Assembly (NCBI GenBank): GCA_031216915.1
Contig: CM062296.1
Location: 793,285,823-793,349,822, forward strand
Reading direction: 5' to 3'
Origin: Pictodentalium vernedei
Lineage: Eukaryota; Mollusca; Scaphopoda; Dentaliida; Dentaliidae
DNA: 64,000 bases
Below the pieces are notes generated by a model, which was not told where the DNA came from, ran no database searches, and was given only the letters and a program-made list of their open reading frames with translations. The position numbers and the translations under genes are program-made. Of this stretch, positions 27,334 to 39,365 are shown one piece after another (the first letter of the stretch is position 1; every line of letters starts with the position of its first letter).

Positions 27334-27561
27334 AGAATGATAATTGGCGCCAATTTTGGAATGTCCTTGACCCTGCGCATGCGCAGTAAGGGCAAAGTAT
27401 GGAGGTCCTATAGGACATGATTTCTTTTGGTTTTAGATGCAAATTTTGGGGATTGGGGGGCAAAATTTGTGTTTGACCCTGGATTTTTTAGAGTTAGCAC
27501 CAGCTAAGTCTGGGTCATTGGTGAGTATAAAAAATATATAAATCACTATAAATTTTTTAAC
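27334..27561. repeat. Right ITR of A1
   Basis: It carries GACCCTGCGCATGCGCAG and GTCCTATAGGAC, exact complements of the private variants in the left ITR at 6294-6493. It ends TTTTTTAAC, then TTTTCGAAAATT of the split MITE. Confidence 0.9.
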
Positions 27562-27737
27562 TTTTCGAAAATTTTCAATAAAATCACATCATATGACCCT
27601 TCTTTGGAACGAGCTCATTGAGCTCGTTCCAAGGAGGGGTCACATGACATGGTTTTATTGAAATTTTTTGAAAAAATTTAAAAAATGATATTTAAAATAA
27701 TAAATTTTGAAATCATCTGCGTTGGGTAAAGGGTTAA

Positions 27738-28033
27738 CAGGTGTGCAGAAGATTATGGAAGCAATAATGTGAATACACCAAATACCTATTTTTACACATA
27801 ATGAATTTACACCTGCAAAGCAATGGAAAATGGGTTGGGAACTTAAGTTTAGTGGATTACGGTGATATTTTCATTACAAAATTTCAGTAGTAAATGTTTA
27901 TTTACCAAATAACAATCAAATTTAACATATACCTTTTAAATAAAAATTTTGTAAGTTTTACATGATCTTTTACACTCAGACTTGTTGGAAATGAGGAGGC
28001 GACAGGAGGGAGGGGCAATGATTTTAAAACTTT
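27738..28033. other. Intron segment without recognisable feature
   Basis: AT-rich sequence between the TTAA that closes the MITE and the hAT-type MITE. I see no ORF, repeat or RNA gene in it. Confidence 0.5.
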
Positions 28034-28041
28034 GAAAACAT

Positions 28042-28581
28042 TAGGGCTGTCACGATTAATCCACTAATCGATTGTCGATCAGTCACGCTGAAATTGATTA
28101 GTATTTTTCATTGTCGAAGAATCGGTAAATTTTACCCCGTTTTAGACGTTTAATAATTAAAAAAAACTTTGATGAAAATACTATTGTTTCTAAAGGTAAA
28201 ACATCAAGACAACGTTAAATCTCAAAGAGCCGTTAGAAGAATTTATCTTTTAGGTACATTCAAAGTTTTGATGCTCTGAACTTTTTAACTGTCAGTGTAA
28301 TAATCAAGACCGGTCGCCAGTTGTGAACTTGTGAAGTTCGCAACTGCTGACAGGGCTTGATTATTACACTGACGGTTCAAAAGTTCAGAACATCAAAGCT
28401 TTGAATGTACCTAAAAGAGGATCGGCTTCGTTGTTTATTTGAGGTAGGTCAACTGACTTCAACTTCATTGTAACAAATTCAAAGAGAGGGGGAGGGGGTC
28501 ATCTATGTGCGATTAATTGATTATTATCGATTATTTGCGAGGATTAATCGATTCCTAAATTCAAAAATCATGACAGCCCCA
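28042..28581. mobile_element. hAT-type MITE with 8-bp target duplication
   Basis: A 540-bp non-coding element with ends TAGGGCTGTCA and TGACAGCCCCA (inverted, one mismatch). It is flanked by perfect 8-bp duplications GAAAACAT at 28034-28041 and 28582-28589. Eight-base duplications with such short TIRs are the hAT signature. Sub-terminal GATTAATC / GATTAATCGATT motifs recur inverted. The centre is a large hairpin with ~57-nt arms (28252-28308 and 28356-28412). It has no coding capacity and needs a hAT transposase in trans. Confidence 0.88.
28252..28412. repeat. Central hairpin of the hAT-type MITE
   Basis: Imperfect inverted repeat with ~57-nt arms, for example AGGTACATTCAAAG against CTTTGAATGTACCT and CAGTGTAATAATCAAG against CTTGATTATTACACTG, around a 47-nt loop. 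Confidence 0.8.
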
Positions 28582-28750
28582 GAAAACATGCAAACGTATA
28601 TGCAAATGCACTAAAATGGCGGATACGATTTTCAAAAGAATAACCATCATTTGGGGAAAGAAACAAACCCCTTACTTAGTAGCTTAGATCTATAAAGAAA
28701 GCAGCATCTTTTCTTTCACAGTTGATTTCTAAAGGCGGTACCTGATTGAT

Positions 28751-29210
28751 ATTTTTATATAACAACCAATGGCCCAGCCTAGCTTTTGCTAACTCAAAAA
28801 TTAATCCAGGGCCAAACACAAATTTTGCCCGCCAATCCTCAAAATTTGCATTTTGCATGCAAAACAGAAAAAATCAAGTCCCTGCCTGGTACTCCATACT
28901 TTTTAGATCTGCGCATGTGCAGTATCCAGGAAGGTACCGAAATTGGCGCAAACCATCATTCTTTGTAATGCTCTAAAGTCAACAACATTCAGCTGACATC
29001 TGTGCTTTTAAATCTCAGTTTTGAGGATGCCAGACACAAATCAATGGTAAAATTAGTGGATCCAAGGAATAAGTGGATGATGGAAGTGAACAATTGTGGT
29101 TAGAAATGTTCAGGGCTGTAACTTTATAATTTTTATAAAAATTATTTCATGTTTCCCAATTTCGGGACATGTGCCTGACTTAATCATTCTTGCTGATGAT
29201 TTAGGCCATA
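28751..29210 (+). mobile_element. Divergent DIRS type C: left ITR and start of leader
   Basis: It begins ATTTTTATATAACAACCAAT and follows the family left ITR throughout (GGGCCAAACACAAATTTTGC, GCGCATGTGCAG, CCGAAATTGGCGC), then the leader (ATCTCAG, GATGCCAGACACA, CAGGGCTGTAACTT, CATTCTTGCTGATG). It is clearly more diverged than A and B. Its sequence breaks at the end of X1 (29221), and leader homology resumes at about 58087, so this looks like the left end of the type C copy whose body is at 58087-60900. It is a fossil with many breaks overall. Confidence 0.8.
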
Positions 29211-29247
29211 AAAAAAGAACCTCTGTTTCTCAGGCCCGCGCACATGC

Positions 29248-29736
29248 TTATTTTTTGTGTGCATGCAACCTTTTTATGACCCCCCAAAATTTTTTTTTAA
29301 AATTGAGATATTGTGCTCATTTCGGTAATTCGATATTATGGAACGCTTGCGTTAGCGAAATTAACACATTCCAAACTTATTCTTCATCATACGTTAATAA
29401 AGTAGGTGGATTTTAGCAATATTCACAACAGAAAATGTTTTATTCTGCAAGAGGTAAATCATAACGACAGCCAGAATGACAGTGTCTTTCACTGTTTCAG
29501 ACTGACAATAAAGAGTCACAAAGGGGAATGGTCGATTCGCACCAACCCCAAAGTCACTTCACACCATCCCAGAAAATGGTGCAATTCGATTTTTGAGATT
29601 TTGCGAATCAACTTCGGCATGGTGCGAATCGATTTTGGAGATGGTACCATGTATATATAATAATATATTCTCAGGGGCGAACTCGCTTGGGGCGATTGAC
29701 CAGTTTCGACAAACTTTCGTTTCCAGGTTGTATTTT
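29248..29736. other. X1 5' region without recognisable gene
   Basis: AT-rich stretch inside X1 between its left terminus and tandem-array element R2. It contains GGAACGCTTGCGTTAGCG and a short run of similar phrases (GTGCGAATCGATTTTG) near 29530-29640. No gene is supported. Confidence 0.4.
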
Positions 29737-31847
29737 TAGCTCAACTTGACAAAGTCAAGCTGAGCTATTGCCATCACTTCTCGTCCGCCGGCGTACGTAT
29801 GTACATACGTACGTACGTATGTACATACGTACGTATGTACAGTTGTACATACATACGTACGTACGTACCTCACAGGTCGCATTTATGATAAGATCTGTTT
29901 GAAACTTGGTATGCTTGTTTGGGGTGACCTCTAGACGGGAGCTATCGATTTTCTTCAATTTCCGTCAAAAAATGTTGCTGCAGCCAATGTTCTTAGAACT
30001 TAGTTTAGTCAGACCTCAATATTTCCCTTTGGCACACCCTACAGGGCACATTTGTGATCGGATTGCTTTAAAACCTGGCATGCTTGTTTAGGGTACATCT
30101 AGATGGGAGCTATCGATTTTCTTCAATTTCCGTCAAAAAATGTTGCCGCGCCCAACGTTCTTAGAACTTAGTTTAGTCAGACCACAATATTTCCCTTTGG
30201 CACACCCTGCAGGGCACATTTATGATTGGATTGCTTTGAAACCTGGTATGCTTGTTTGGGGTGACCTTTAGATGGGAGCTATCGATTTTTTTCCATTTCC
30301 GTCAAAAAATGTTGCCACGGCCAACGTTCTTAGAACTTAGTTTAGTCGGAAGACCTCAATATTTCCCTTTGGCACACCCTACAGGGCACATTTATGATCT
30401 GATTGCTTTGAAACATGGCATGCTTGTTTGGGGTGATGTCTAGATGGGAGCTATCAATTTTCTTCCATTTCCGTCAAAAAATGTTGCCACGGCATATGTT
30501 CTAAGAACTTAGTTTAGTCAGATCTCAATATTTCCCTTTGGCACACCCTACAGGGCACATTTATGTTCGGATTGCTTTGAAACATGGCATGCTTGTCTGG
30601 GGTGACCTATAGATTGGAGCTATCGATTTTCTTCCAATTCTCCCCGTCAAAAAATGTTGCCACTGGCAACGATCTTTGAACTAAGTTTAGTCAGGCATCA
30701 ATATGTTCCTTTGGCATGCCCTACAGGGCACATTTATGATCAGATCGGTTTGAAACTTTGTATGCTTGTTTGGGGTTACCTCTAGATGCGAGCTATTGAT
30801 TTTCTTCGATTTCCGTCAAAAAATGTTGCCACTGGCAATGACCTTCGATCAACATAGTAAAAACTTAGTGCAGTTAAACATCAATATTTCTATTTGACAC
30901 ACCCTGCAGGGCACATTTAAGATTGGATCGCTTGCAAACTTGGTGTGCTTGTGTAGGGTGACATCTATATGGGAGCTGTCGATTTTCTTCCATTTCTGTC
31001 AAAAAATGTTGCCGCTGACCTTTGAACTTAGTTTAATCAGACCTCAGTATTTCCCTTTAACACACCCTTCAGGGCACATTTATGATCGGATCACTTTGAA
31101 ACTTGGTATGTGTGTTTGGGGTGACCTCTAGATGTGAGCTATTTTTTAATTTCCATAAAAAGTTATTGTCGTTATCACCAGCCTTTGAACTTACTGCATT
31201 TGTGCATCAACTTATCCCTTTTGCACTCTCTGTAGGGTATATTTATGAATTTCCATAAAAAAAACCCAAAAAAACATTGCCTCAAAGCAATGACCTTCTG
31301 CTTAGTGCATTTGTGCATTAACATCTTCCTTTGGCATGCCTCAGAGGGCACATTCATTACCAGGTTTTGAAACTTTGTATGCTTATGCAGGGTGACAAAG
31401 ATAGGACCTATTGATTTTCTTTTCATTTCCATCAAAAACTGTTGCTGATTGCAACAATCTTTGAATTTATTGCATTTGTGCATCAGTATTCTTTGACATG
31501 GCCTACAGGCCACATTTATCATAGGATTGTTTTTGAACTTGGTGTGCTCATTAGTCAAGAACTCTAGATAAGAGCTGTTGAGTAGCATTCATTTCTGTGA
31601 AAAAAGTTGCCATTTACAATAACCTCTGAACATACTGCATTTGTGTATCAACATTCTTCCTTTAGCCAGTCTTACAGTTTACATTTAAAAATGCATGGAT
31701 TACTCTGACGTTGTGCACACACAATGCTGTTATGTTAAAATTTCATCAAAAAACATGGGTACCAATGATCTTCAATTTTGCCATTTCATTTATAACTTAC
31801 CAAGTTCAAATTTGTCAAGTTGAGCTACAGTGTCATTGACACTTTCA
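29737..31847. mobile_element. Tandem-array element R2 with AGCTCAACTTG termini
   Basis: It starts TAGCTCAACTTGAC (29737) and ends GTCAAGTTGAGCTACAG followed by TGTCATTGACACTTTCA. Between lie about ten units of ~170 bp, marked by TTTGGCACACCCTACAGGGC at about 30028, 30196, 30368, 30537 and onward, decaying toward the right. Units also share TAGATGGGAGCTATCGATTT and CCGTCAAAAAATGTTGCC. It shares termini and outer units with R1 (3499-5236). Short open frames recur only because the unit recurs; I do not call a protein. Confidence 0.75.
29791..29868. repeat. ACGT/GTAC-rich self-complementary microsatellite
   Basis: About 78 bp built from ACGTACGT, ATGTACAT and GTACATAC, palindromic at many offsets. 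It lies just inside the left end of R2. Confidence 0.85.
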
Positions 31848-31936
31848 TTTACTCAACAGTTTCAGCATTGAGTTGCTTGGAAACGTGAACGTGCAGGTCA
31901 AGGTTGACAGCCATTTGATGTTTCAATATTTATATA

Positions 31937-32136
31937 TTTTTATACTGTACCAATGACCCAGACATAGCTGGTGCTAACTCTTAAAATATAGGGCCAAACA
32001 CAAATTTTGCCCCCCAATCCCCAAAATTTGCATCTAAAACTAAAGAAAACATGTCCTGAGAGGCCCTCCACACTTCGCCCCTACTGCGCATGCGCAGTGT
32101 CAAGGACGTTCCGAAATTGGCGCCATTTATCATTCT
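31937..32136. repeat. Left ITR of B2
   Basis: B-type ITR with private CTGAGAGGCCCTCCACACTT, mirrored in the right ITR (AAGTGTGGAGGGCCTCTCAG). Confidence 0.9.
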
Positions 32137-33039
32137 AAGTTTGGCCCTTCATCAGTTAACATCTGACTGATCTTTGTGCTTTTAAATCTCAGTTTAAATG
32201 ATGCCAGACACATAAATATTAGTGAAATGGTGATTCTAAGGAGGATAGAAAAGGAGGAGAGGAAAAGAATGTGTGACAGAATATTATCAGGGCTGTAACT
32301 TAAAATTTTTTAATGAAATTATGTTAAGTTACCTATTTTCAAGGCAGCAGCCATTTTGTTGTCATTCTGATTATTTAGTTACACTGTTTTTACAAGTGTT
32401 TTTCCTCTCTCCCTGTCCTTTAAGTTCCCCCTTGCTATTCTCCCATGCTTTTGGCATAATTTCTGTAATTATTATTACTAAAATTTCTTGGGAGTTTAGC
32501 TGAATAACAGAATGAATTCTGTTCTTTCCCCATGTTTACGTCTTCACCTACGGGTGGTTAGGCGTTGTGTTCTGCATCTACCATCTGATGTTCTGCAGTT
32601 TCTTCCCTGGAAGTCTCTGTTTTGCATCAGATGGTGTATTTTTGGTAACTGATTTCGGGCCTGGGTGCCTGGAGTCTTATTTTAGTGTTTTTACACTCAT
32701 TGTTTACATTTACAACAGCCCTCTGTGTGAGGGGGGGATTTCTAAATAATAATATCTTTATGTTATTTCAATCATAACTAGATACATTATTATTGTTCGT
32801 AAGTGTTGAATAAATTGTTTAAAATATTTTTAAAATTTTTGTCCACACTTAGGCTTGGGATCCATTGGGGCTCAACGTTACTTTTCAGAAACTTGGGCTG
32901 TTCTGAAAAAATATTTTTTCAAAATATTTTGATTTCAATTATTTTTTCTATATTAATGGATCATATTATTATTATGTATTTTGATTGCCAGGGGTTAGTG
33001 CGAGTACCAGGACTTGTTTTCTTTTCACATTGAAAGGAT

Positions 33040-36000
33040 ATTGATCAATTGTTTTAAGAGGAAGTCTTCCTCTGACCTTATTATCATTCTATATGTGGTC
33101 AGTGTACTCGCATTAACTCCGGTTCTGTATCGTATGATTTCGATGACAATATGGGAAGCGTATGTCACGGTATGTTGTTGGGGATTTGGACACTCCGGTC
33201 CTTTCCCCGCAGGGTCACTCTACTTTATCAATTTCTATTTCAGACGATCAAGATTAGGGTGATGTATCTGTGATGTCTTCCAACAGTGTGCCTCCGTCGT
33301 CACAATTAATGAAGGGCTAGCGGAAAAGTGCTCATGTAATACGCCAATTGCCTAAGAGGACCCTAGTAGGTTCGACGGCCTTTGACGTCCGCTAGCTCGC
33401 CCGGTGTAGCGTCCATTCACCGAATGGTTCGGCAGCCGGGTTCGTCCGTTGCGGTCTAGAAGGAATTTTGGGGTGATGCGAGCACTATAAAATTAACTTA
33501 ATGCACACCCAGTGACGGCGGATCGGAGGGAGAACGGAGGAAGCCTTTTAGTCCGGTTCATAGCTCGTTCCGGTCCATCCGGACGGCAAGCGAGAGAGGC
33601 CCCTCTCTCGTTCAACAACATCTGGCCCCAGATGTTGTGGTACAAATGTGTCGTTAGCGGAGCATACGTCCGTCGCTCGGGACGCTCCGTTGTATAGGCA
33701 GTCCGCTGAGACTGCTAAGGCTTCCTCTTCTCGTCAGCGCACACGACCGCACCTTGGCTGCGTGACCGCCGATATATTACCAGCTTCGCCGATCAAGGAT
33801 TCTTCGGCGACCAGGTCACTCCATCCGGCAGCCAGGGATTCGAGACCGATGGACTCCGGACGTTCGCATAGGAAAAGTATGCGGGAGCCATCTGATGCGG
33901 AGCTGCCCTCGGCGAAGCAGCGATAGACTGCGCCTCCGCAGGTCTCGACGCCGGACATTCTTGTGCACATAGCACAGCTTATCGCAGCATCCCAGCAGCC
34001 GACAGAAACGGTGTCGGATCGAGAATTATCCGACAGCGCTGGGTCGGTAGCCGGGGACTCGAGGCCTGCAGACTCCGGACGTTCGCATAGGAAGTATGCG
34101 GGAGTCAACGTACACGGAGCTTCCAGCGGCAATGCATCGTAAGTCCGCTACTGCACAGGCCTCGGGAACGGACGTGCTTTCCTTAATAGCACAGTTTATC
34201 GCAGCATCCCAGCATCAACTGAATCTGTCGCATATATTTTATCCGACGATGCTGGATCGGGACGCTCCGCGGAAGCGGGTACGGACGTCCGAAAGTTTCA
34301 TCCGGTCCGACGGGATACCGAAAGGGATTCGGTGGATTTCAAGCTTTCCCTTTCGGAACAACATATGCTGCGATGCCGGATAAGAAACTGATAGCGTCGG
34401 TGGACTTAGAAATTTTTGGTTCGGTTCAGGGACATCGTCCCTCAGTTCCGACATAGTCCAATAATGTCACACAAACTTTCGAATTATTGAACGACGCTAT
34501 ATATATTATTATTTTATGCTTGCTATCCAAGCATTTCTGGTTTCTTGTTCGAAGAGTTATGGAGATGTCTTTCAAAAGTGTGCCTCTGTCGTCATAGTTA
34601 ATGAAGAGTTAGCGGCAATAAGTGCTCATGGAATATGTCTATCGCTTACGGAGTGACATTCGCTAGCTCACCCGGTGGAGCGTACATTCATCGAATGGTT
34701 CGGCTGCCGGGTTCGTCCGTTGCGGTCTAGGAAGGAGATTTGGGTGATGCGAGCACTTTAATTACTTTAGTACTCACCCAGTGACGGCAGATTGAGGACA
34801 GATCGGAGGAAGCCAACAACATAGGGGACCGCATGTTGTGGTTCAGATATTTTACATTCGGAGCATATGTCCGTTGCTCGGGACGCTCCGTTATATTGAC
34901 AGTCCGAGAGACTGTCTTTAATGCTTCCTCATCCTCACAGCAGGGCACACGACCGCACATTGGCTACGTGACCTCGAGTATCCGATCAGTTTCGGCATTC
35001 AGTGATTCCACAGTGAATAGGTCGCGCCATCCGGTAGCCAAGGGACACGAGGCCTATACACTCCGTTCACTCGCATATTGGAAGTATGCACGGGGTAACG
35101 ATCTCGGAGCTTCCTGCGGCAATGCATCGTAAGACCGCTGCTCCTCAGGCCTCAGTGACGGACGTGCTATCCGAGTTAGCACAGTTGTTTCGCAGCATCC
35201 CAGCAATTGACGGTTTCTCGGTCGAATCAGGAATTATCCGACGGCGCTGGGTCGGTGCGGTCCGCGGTTGCATCAAGCTACGGACGACCGAACGCTTTAT
35301 AGGGTCCGACAGGATGGCGAAAGGGATTCGAAAGATTTCGAGTTTTCCCTTTAGTAGTATCGGAAGATGCCTTTCATATCTTCTGGCATTTCTTCCAGTG
35401 ATTATTTTTCGGACTTCATTGCTGCGATCTTGGATAAGAGACTTATAGCGTCATTGGACTCGGATTTTTCGATCGGTACAGGGACTTTGTCCCTGACTTA
35501 CCGACGCAGTCCAATATTGTCATTACAACATGTGTTTTATTTTTCGACGCTATATATTTATATATATATACAAGACGGCTACTAAGCATGATAGTTTAGT
35601 TTCTTGTCCGCGTGGCTCATTTCTGCCATTTTATCTTTTTTTACATATAGTTTATTTTGGCAGAGCAGGGCATACCGAGAGTTCATATGCGTCTAGACGG
35701 TGTGATTAAAGACTGCATATATTCTTTTTCACCGTTTATGTCTTTTCCAATTTCAATGTTGGGAACGACATTATGTATATTAGACTTAACTTAGACGCTT
35801 TATTATACGTAATCCGCCTTACTGAGGCGTTATCATTACGTCTTCAAGAAAAGATTTACGGGATATTATTCTCAATGTAATTTCTTTTGAGGGCAGTAGT
35901 TTGTTCACGTATAACTCCGCCCTTCAGTGGCTGATTGGAGTTGGTTAGACGTGATGCAGCCCTAGCTACATCCACGCGTGGATAGTAGGTTAAGAACTCT

Positions 36001-37960
36001 CTCAGAGTCGCTTCGTTCTCGGAGGAGCTTCTCTTCGACGGCAACTTTCCGGCAATCCATGAATTGCTTGATTTATACATTCTCTTGTCTATCTAGTGTT
36101 ACAAGAGATTCAGACTGGGGCAAACATTCGGTGGTTGACTCAGAGAGTGCCGCCGCAGTTGCCGGACCCGAGTGTGGCTGTTATGACGGTTGCCAGTCAA
36201 ACAGATTGGGATATATACTGATCCCTACGGATTCGAAGTGCCAGGGTCTTTGGGTTCCGCAGTCTTTTAGCTATCAGTTAACTTCCGCGGAATAATGTTT
36301 TTTAGGCTTGCTTTATGTCATTGCATGAACATTATTCAGAAACGCATGCCCAAATTCCTGTCCTTTAATTCGACAGTAGTGGCGTATCTCCGGAACCAGG
36401 GAGGCACTCTTTCGTTTCCGTTATTCAATTTAATGGAAAGAATCCGTCTGTTGGTTATAGTACACCAAGTTCAGTTTTGGTCCGTCATATTCTGGGTCGT
36501 CTGATTGTTTTATCGCACTCCCGTTCTCTTACGGGTCGCTTGTTGCTGTCAGAATGGACTCTCAACAAACAAGTATTCAATCAGATTTGCTATCTATGGG
36601 AGCGCCCAATGATGTTTTATTTATGACACAGCTGGCTAATCAATTGCAGACGTATGTGTTGGCTTGTCCAGATCTCTGAGCTAATACTGTTAACGCTCTA
36701 TTGATCTATAGGACAGAATGATAGGATACGCGTATCCTCCGGCGCTGTTGTTTTTAGCAGGTATTGCTAAGATAAACAACCACAATACATTTCTGTTGAT
36801 AGCATCTCTATCTTCACAGAGATCATGAGTAATTTACTCTCTTGTCTACTGTGGATCTTAACGTGAAATCTTCCTCTATGTGAGGATCTTTTTTCACTGG
36901 GTAAATCGTGTCATCTTTATCACAACCAGCAAGGTCGCAACCTTCATGTATTCCGTTGTGTCGTCCGTATTGCATTGTAAGCACTGTACTGGACGAGCTT
37001 TGGACGCGATTTCTTACTATAGGAGATCCTCTTCTTCGCTATTCTATGCGACTAAAGTGGAGGCTCTTCCGTCGTGGTGTAGGGATCATTATGTTCATAT
37101 GGTTGATCCCTCCATGCTACTCATTGCTATTTTTTAGTATACTTGTTTCACAAGATCTACTGCAGCCTGTTGTTATTTAGGTTATAGGTTTATGTTACCT
37201 CATACCTATGCACTCTACGATAGTTTACAATTGAGTCTTTTGTCTCTTTATCTAAGTCAGTTAGTAACTTTTTGATAAATAGACTTAGAATCTTTAGATT
37301 AAATTCCTATACGGATTTTAACTTCAGGTTCTTATTTAGCTAAGTAATCATTTGAGCCTCTGGAAACAGTAGTTTTCAAATTCTGACCTTTTAGACAGTA
37401 ATTCTGTTGGTTTCTCTTTTACTGTAGAGTCAGTGAGTTTCATGCACTATCGATGGATGATTTTCACTTTCATAGTTTCGGAATCAATACTTCCGTTACT
37501 ATTTAGGTTGGATTGTTGCATAAGAGTTAGGCTCCTATTATCCGGAACCTATTATTTTAAGGTCCTTCCGTCTTCGTATGGGCATAGGCCTTTACTCTTT
37601 CCGGGTACAGTTTATGTATTTATAAACAGATATCTGTTTATTACAAGGGCGTAAGCTTCTTCTGTCTTTGATGTCTAGTAGAAGGACGTTACGCTCCATT
37701 TTATTGTTAATGGATTCTATTAACTAGCGTACTGCTTATGGTATATCATTGGCTTAGCAGTTGTGCTTAAGATTTCGGCTCATGAAGTAAGAGTTCTTCT
37801 ACTTCTTGGGCTTACATTAATAGTGTTCTATTATAGATTTTTGAAGGCTGCTCATTGCGCTCAGCCATCCATTCATGAATTTTATCTCAGAAATATCGAG
37901 TCCATTTCTGGAGGCCTCTATTGTTAGGTCTATTATCTACTGCTCAGAATGTCATTCACT
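33040..37960 (+). pseudogene. Decayed gag / RNase H / YR-like coding region of B2
   Basis: Fossil coding region equivalent to that of B1, including the A-like gag patch (about 33630-34065) that B3 lacks. Many breaks; no product is expected. Confidence 0.72.
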
Positions 37961-38546
37961 TAACAGTTGCTACTATAGCTAGGTAGGCTGTCTGTTTCGG
38001 CAGTGTCTCCGTTCGGCTGCCCTCTTCGCTCTGGGCTATTTGACCCAGGGCAAGAAAAAGGGGGGGGGGGAGGGTGTTCCCTTGGGTCACCTGTTTTTAC
38101 TATGAAAACAAGGGGATACCTCCTCCGGAGTTAGTAATTCTGAGCTGTTATTGGGATGGTTGTTTAGTGAGAAGTTTAAGTTTTTAAAATTCATTCAAGT
38201 CTTAGTTTTTAAAGTATAGCTTTTGAATATTGCATATGTCAACGGACATGATTATGCAATTCTCACACACTTTTAGGAGTATAAGAGTCTCTATTCTTTA
38301 GACTTACTTTATTATTGGCTTACTTTAAAAATTATTAGTATAAGGATTATTGGATATTAATAGAGTACATGGATGTATGAAGCTCAATTTTTGGAAGGTG
38401 TTGTATCTTTCTAATTTATCATAAATAAGAAAGATACATGTAAGGCCTATTACTTCTTTTCCCTACAGGGGATGACTCTATTTTATTTTATTGAGCGTAT
38501 TCCATTTTGCTCTATGTCCTTGGCCCTCCAGCCTTTTTACTATTCA

Positions 38547-38633
38547 GCTATGTCTGGGTCATTGGTACAGTATAAAAATGTTAAAAAATTTATAGTAATT
38601 TATATATTTTTTATACTTACCAATGACCCAGAC
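38547..38633. repeat. ICR of B2
   Basis: Joined-end complement, GCTATGTCTGGGTCATTGGT through TTACCAATGACCCAGAC. Confidence 0.9.
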
Positions 38634-38708
38634 GGGGATGGCCCTCCCAGGAGTTGGGAACTCTTGCCTCCCCGCTGAGTACATAGCGCTTACCAGGCAC
38701 TGGTTATT

Positions 38709-38935
38709 AGAATGATAAATGGCGCCAATTTCGGAACGTCCTTGACACTGCGCATGCGCAGTAGGGGCGAAGTGTGGAGGGCCTCTCAGGACATGTTTTC
38801 TTTAGTTTTAGATGCAAATTTTGGGGATTGGGGGGCAAAATTTGTGTTTGGCCCTATATTTTAAGAGTTAGCACCAGCTATGTCTGGGTCATTGGTAAGT
38901 ATAAAAAATATATAAATTACTATAAATTTTTTAAC
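38709..38935. repeat. Right ITR of B2
   Basis: Ends TTTTTTAAC followed by TTTCACACTG. It pairs with the left ITR at every variable position I compared. Confidence 0.9.
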
Positions 38936-38938
38936 TTT

Positions 38939-39365
38939 CACACTGACGTTTCTTAAAGTTTTGATAATATCATACATTTGTATCAGTTTGAATGCCTTTA
39001 CCTCTTGAAGAAAATGCCCTGTCTTATTTCTGTTCAAATGAAGTTGGCTCTGACTGTTGTGTTAGATTGGTGCATTGTAGATGACTTTAATCCAAACACA
39101 CTCAACGAACTGTTTCAGGGTTTGTGTACGGGACAGGTGGGGCATGGGGAATTGAAACCTGGTCTTGTGGACTACAGTTCGTCACACATGGAATTTTTTG
39201 TGGGCAAAAGTAGAGAGCCTGATAAATTCCAACGTGTATTTCTTCAAGCAACCGTGAGTGACGTGGCAGTGGAGTTTGGAAAGGATTTCCGATTTTGCAT
39301 TGATAATTATGACAGAACTAACGGTACTGAACCTGCGTCCACTCGGTCAAAAACTCAAAATGCTA
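38939..39365 (+). pseudogene. X1 transposase-like gene, upstream fragment
   Basis: Host-like or DNA-transposon coding sequence cut by DIRS copy A3. The frame from about 38978 gives a globular segment (LALTVVLDWCIVDDFNPN, LVDYSSSHMEFFVG, FGKDFRFCIDNYDRTN). There is no ATG at the frame's beginning, and the sequence continues in kind right of A3 at 46041, so this is an internal or N-terminal piece of the same gene. I do not recognise the domain. DIRS copy B2 lies immediately upstream and may separate it from its start. Confidence 0.5.

Larger units (their letters stand above)
6294..27561 (+). mobile_element. DIRS copy A1, split in its leader by B1 and A2
   Basis: A1 consists of its left ITR and leader (6294-7266) and its body (21396-27561: end of leader, gag, RT-RNase H, YR, 3' UTR, ICR, right ITR). 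B1 and A2 sit between. Proof that the halves belong together: the left and right ITRs share variants absent from all other copies (CCTATAGGAC and CGCAGGGTCAAGG on the left, with exact complements on the right). The leader text also resumes across the gap (CTGAAAAAAT, then TTTTCAAAAATTATTTTG), as in copy A3. Gag is open. The downstream genes have about two or three breaks. Insertion was into a piggyBac MITE. Confidence 0.88.
6223..27733. mobile_element. piggyBac-type MITE, split by DIRS copy A1
   Basis: The left piece (6223-6293) starts CCCTTTACCCAATGAATCG after TTAA (6219-6222). The right piece (27562-27733) ends GTTGGGTAAAGGG before TTAA (27734-27737). The right piece holds the family hairpin around GGAACGAGCTCATTGAGCTC (about 27580-27665). 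The MITE proper is only about 240 bp; everything between is the DIRS nest. The same family is seen uninterrupted at 3167-3407 and split at 49489-56683. Confidence 0.85.
31937..38935 (+). mobile_element. Non-autonomous DIRS copy B2, heavily decayed
   Basis: B2 has the same layout as B1: left ITR, leader (32137-33040), internally repeated gag-like region (about 33040-36070), RNase-H-like (about 36100-36820) and YR-like (about 36940-37960) remnants, G-tract near 38060, ICR and right ITR. By eye it is nearly identical to B1 along its length. The flanks differ (left ATGTTTCAATATTTATA, right TTTCACACTGACG), so it is an independent insertion rather than a segmental duplicate. Dozens of breaks in coding sequence. 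It lies in X1 just upstream of the transposase-like gene. Confidence 0.88.

Noticed and set aside
14276-27561. A2 and the A1 body as a tandem segmental duplication
   Set aside because: The ITR variants differ between them, the A1 body lacks its own left ITR at 21396, and that ITR is found at 6294 with matching private variants.
29906-31131. Series of ~60-codon open frames with similar peptides
   Set aside because: They recur because the ~170-bp tandem unit recurs; none has a start, domain or splice context.
29737-31847. CRISPR-like or satellite array
   Set aside because: Units are long, diverged and contiguous with no spacer pattern, and the genome is eukaryotic.
7267-38935. B1 and B2 as a recent segmental duplication because they are near-identical
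   Set aside because: Identity stops exactly at the ITR ends and the flanking DNA is unrelated, so they are separate insertions.
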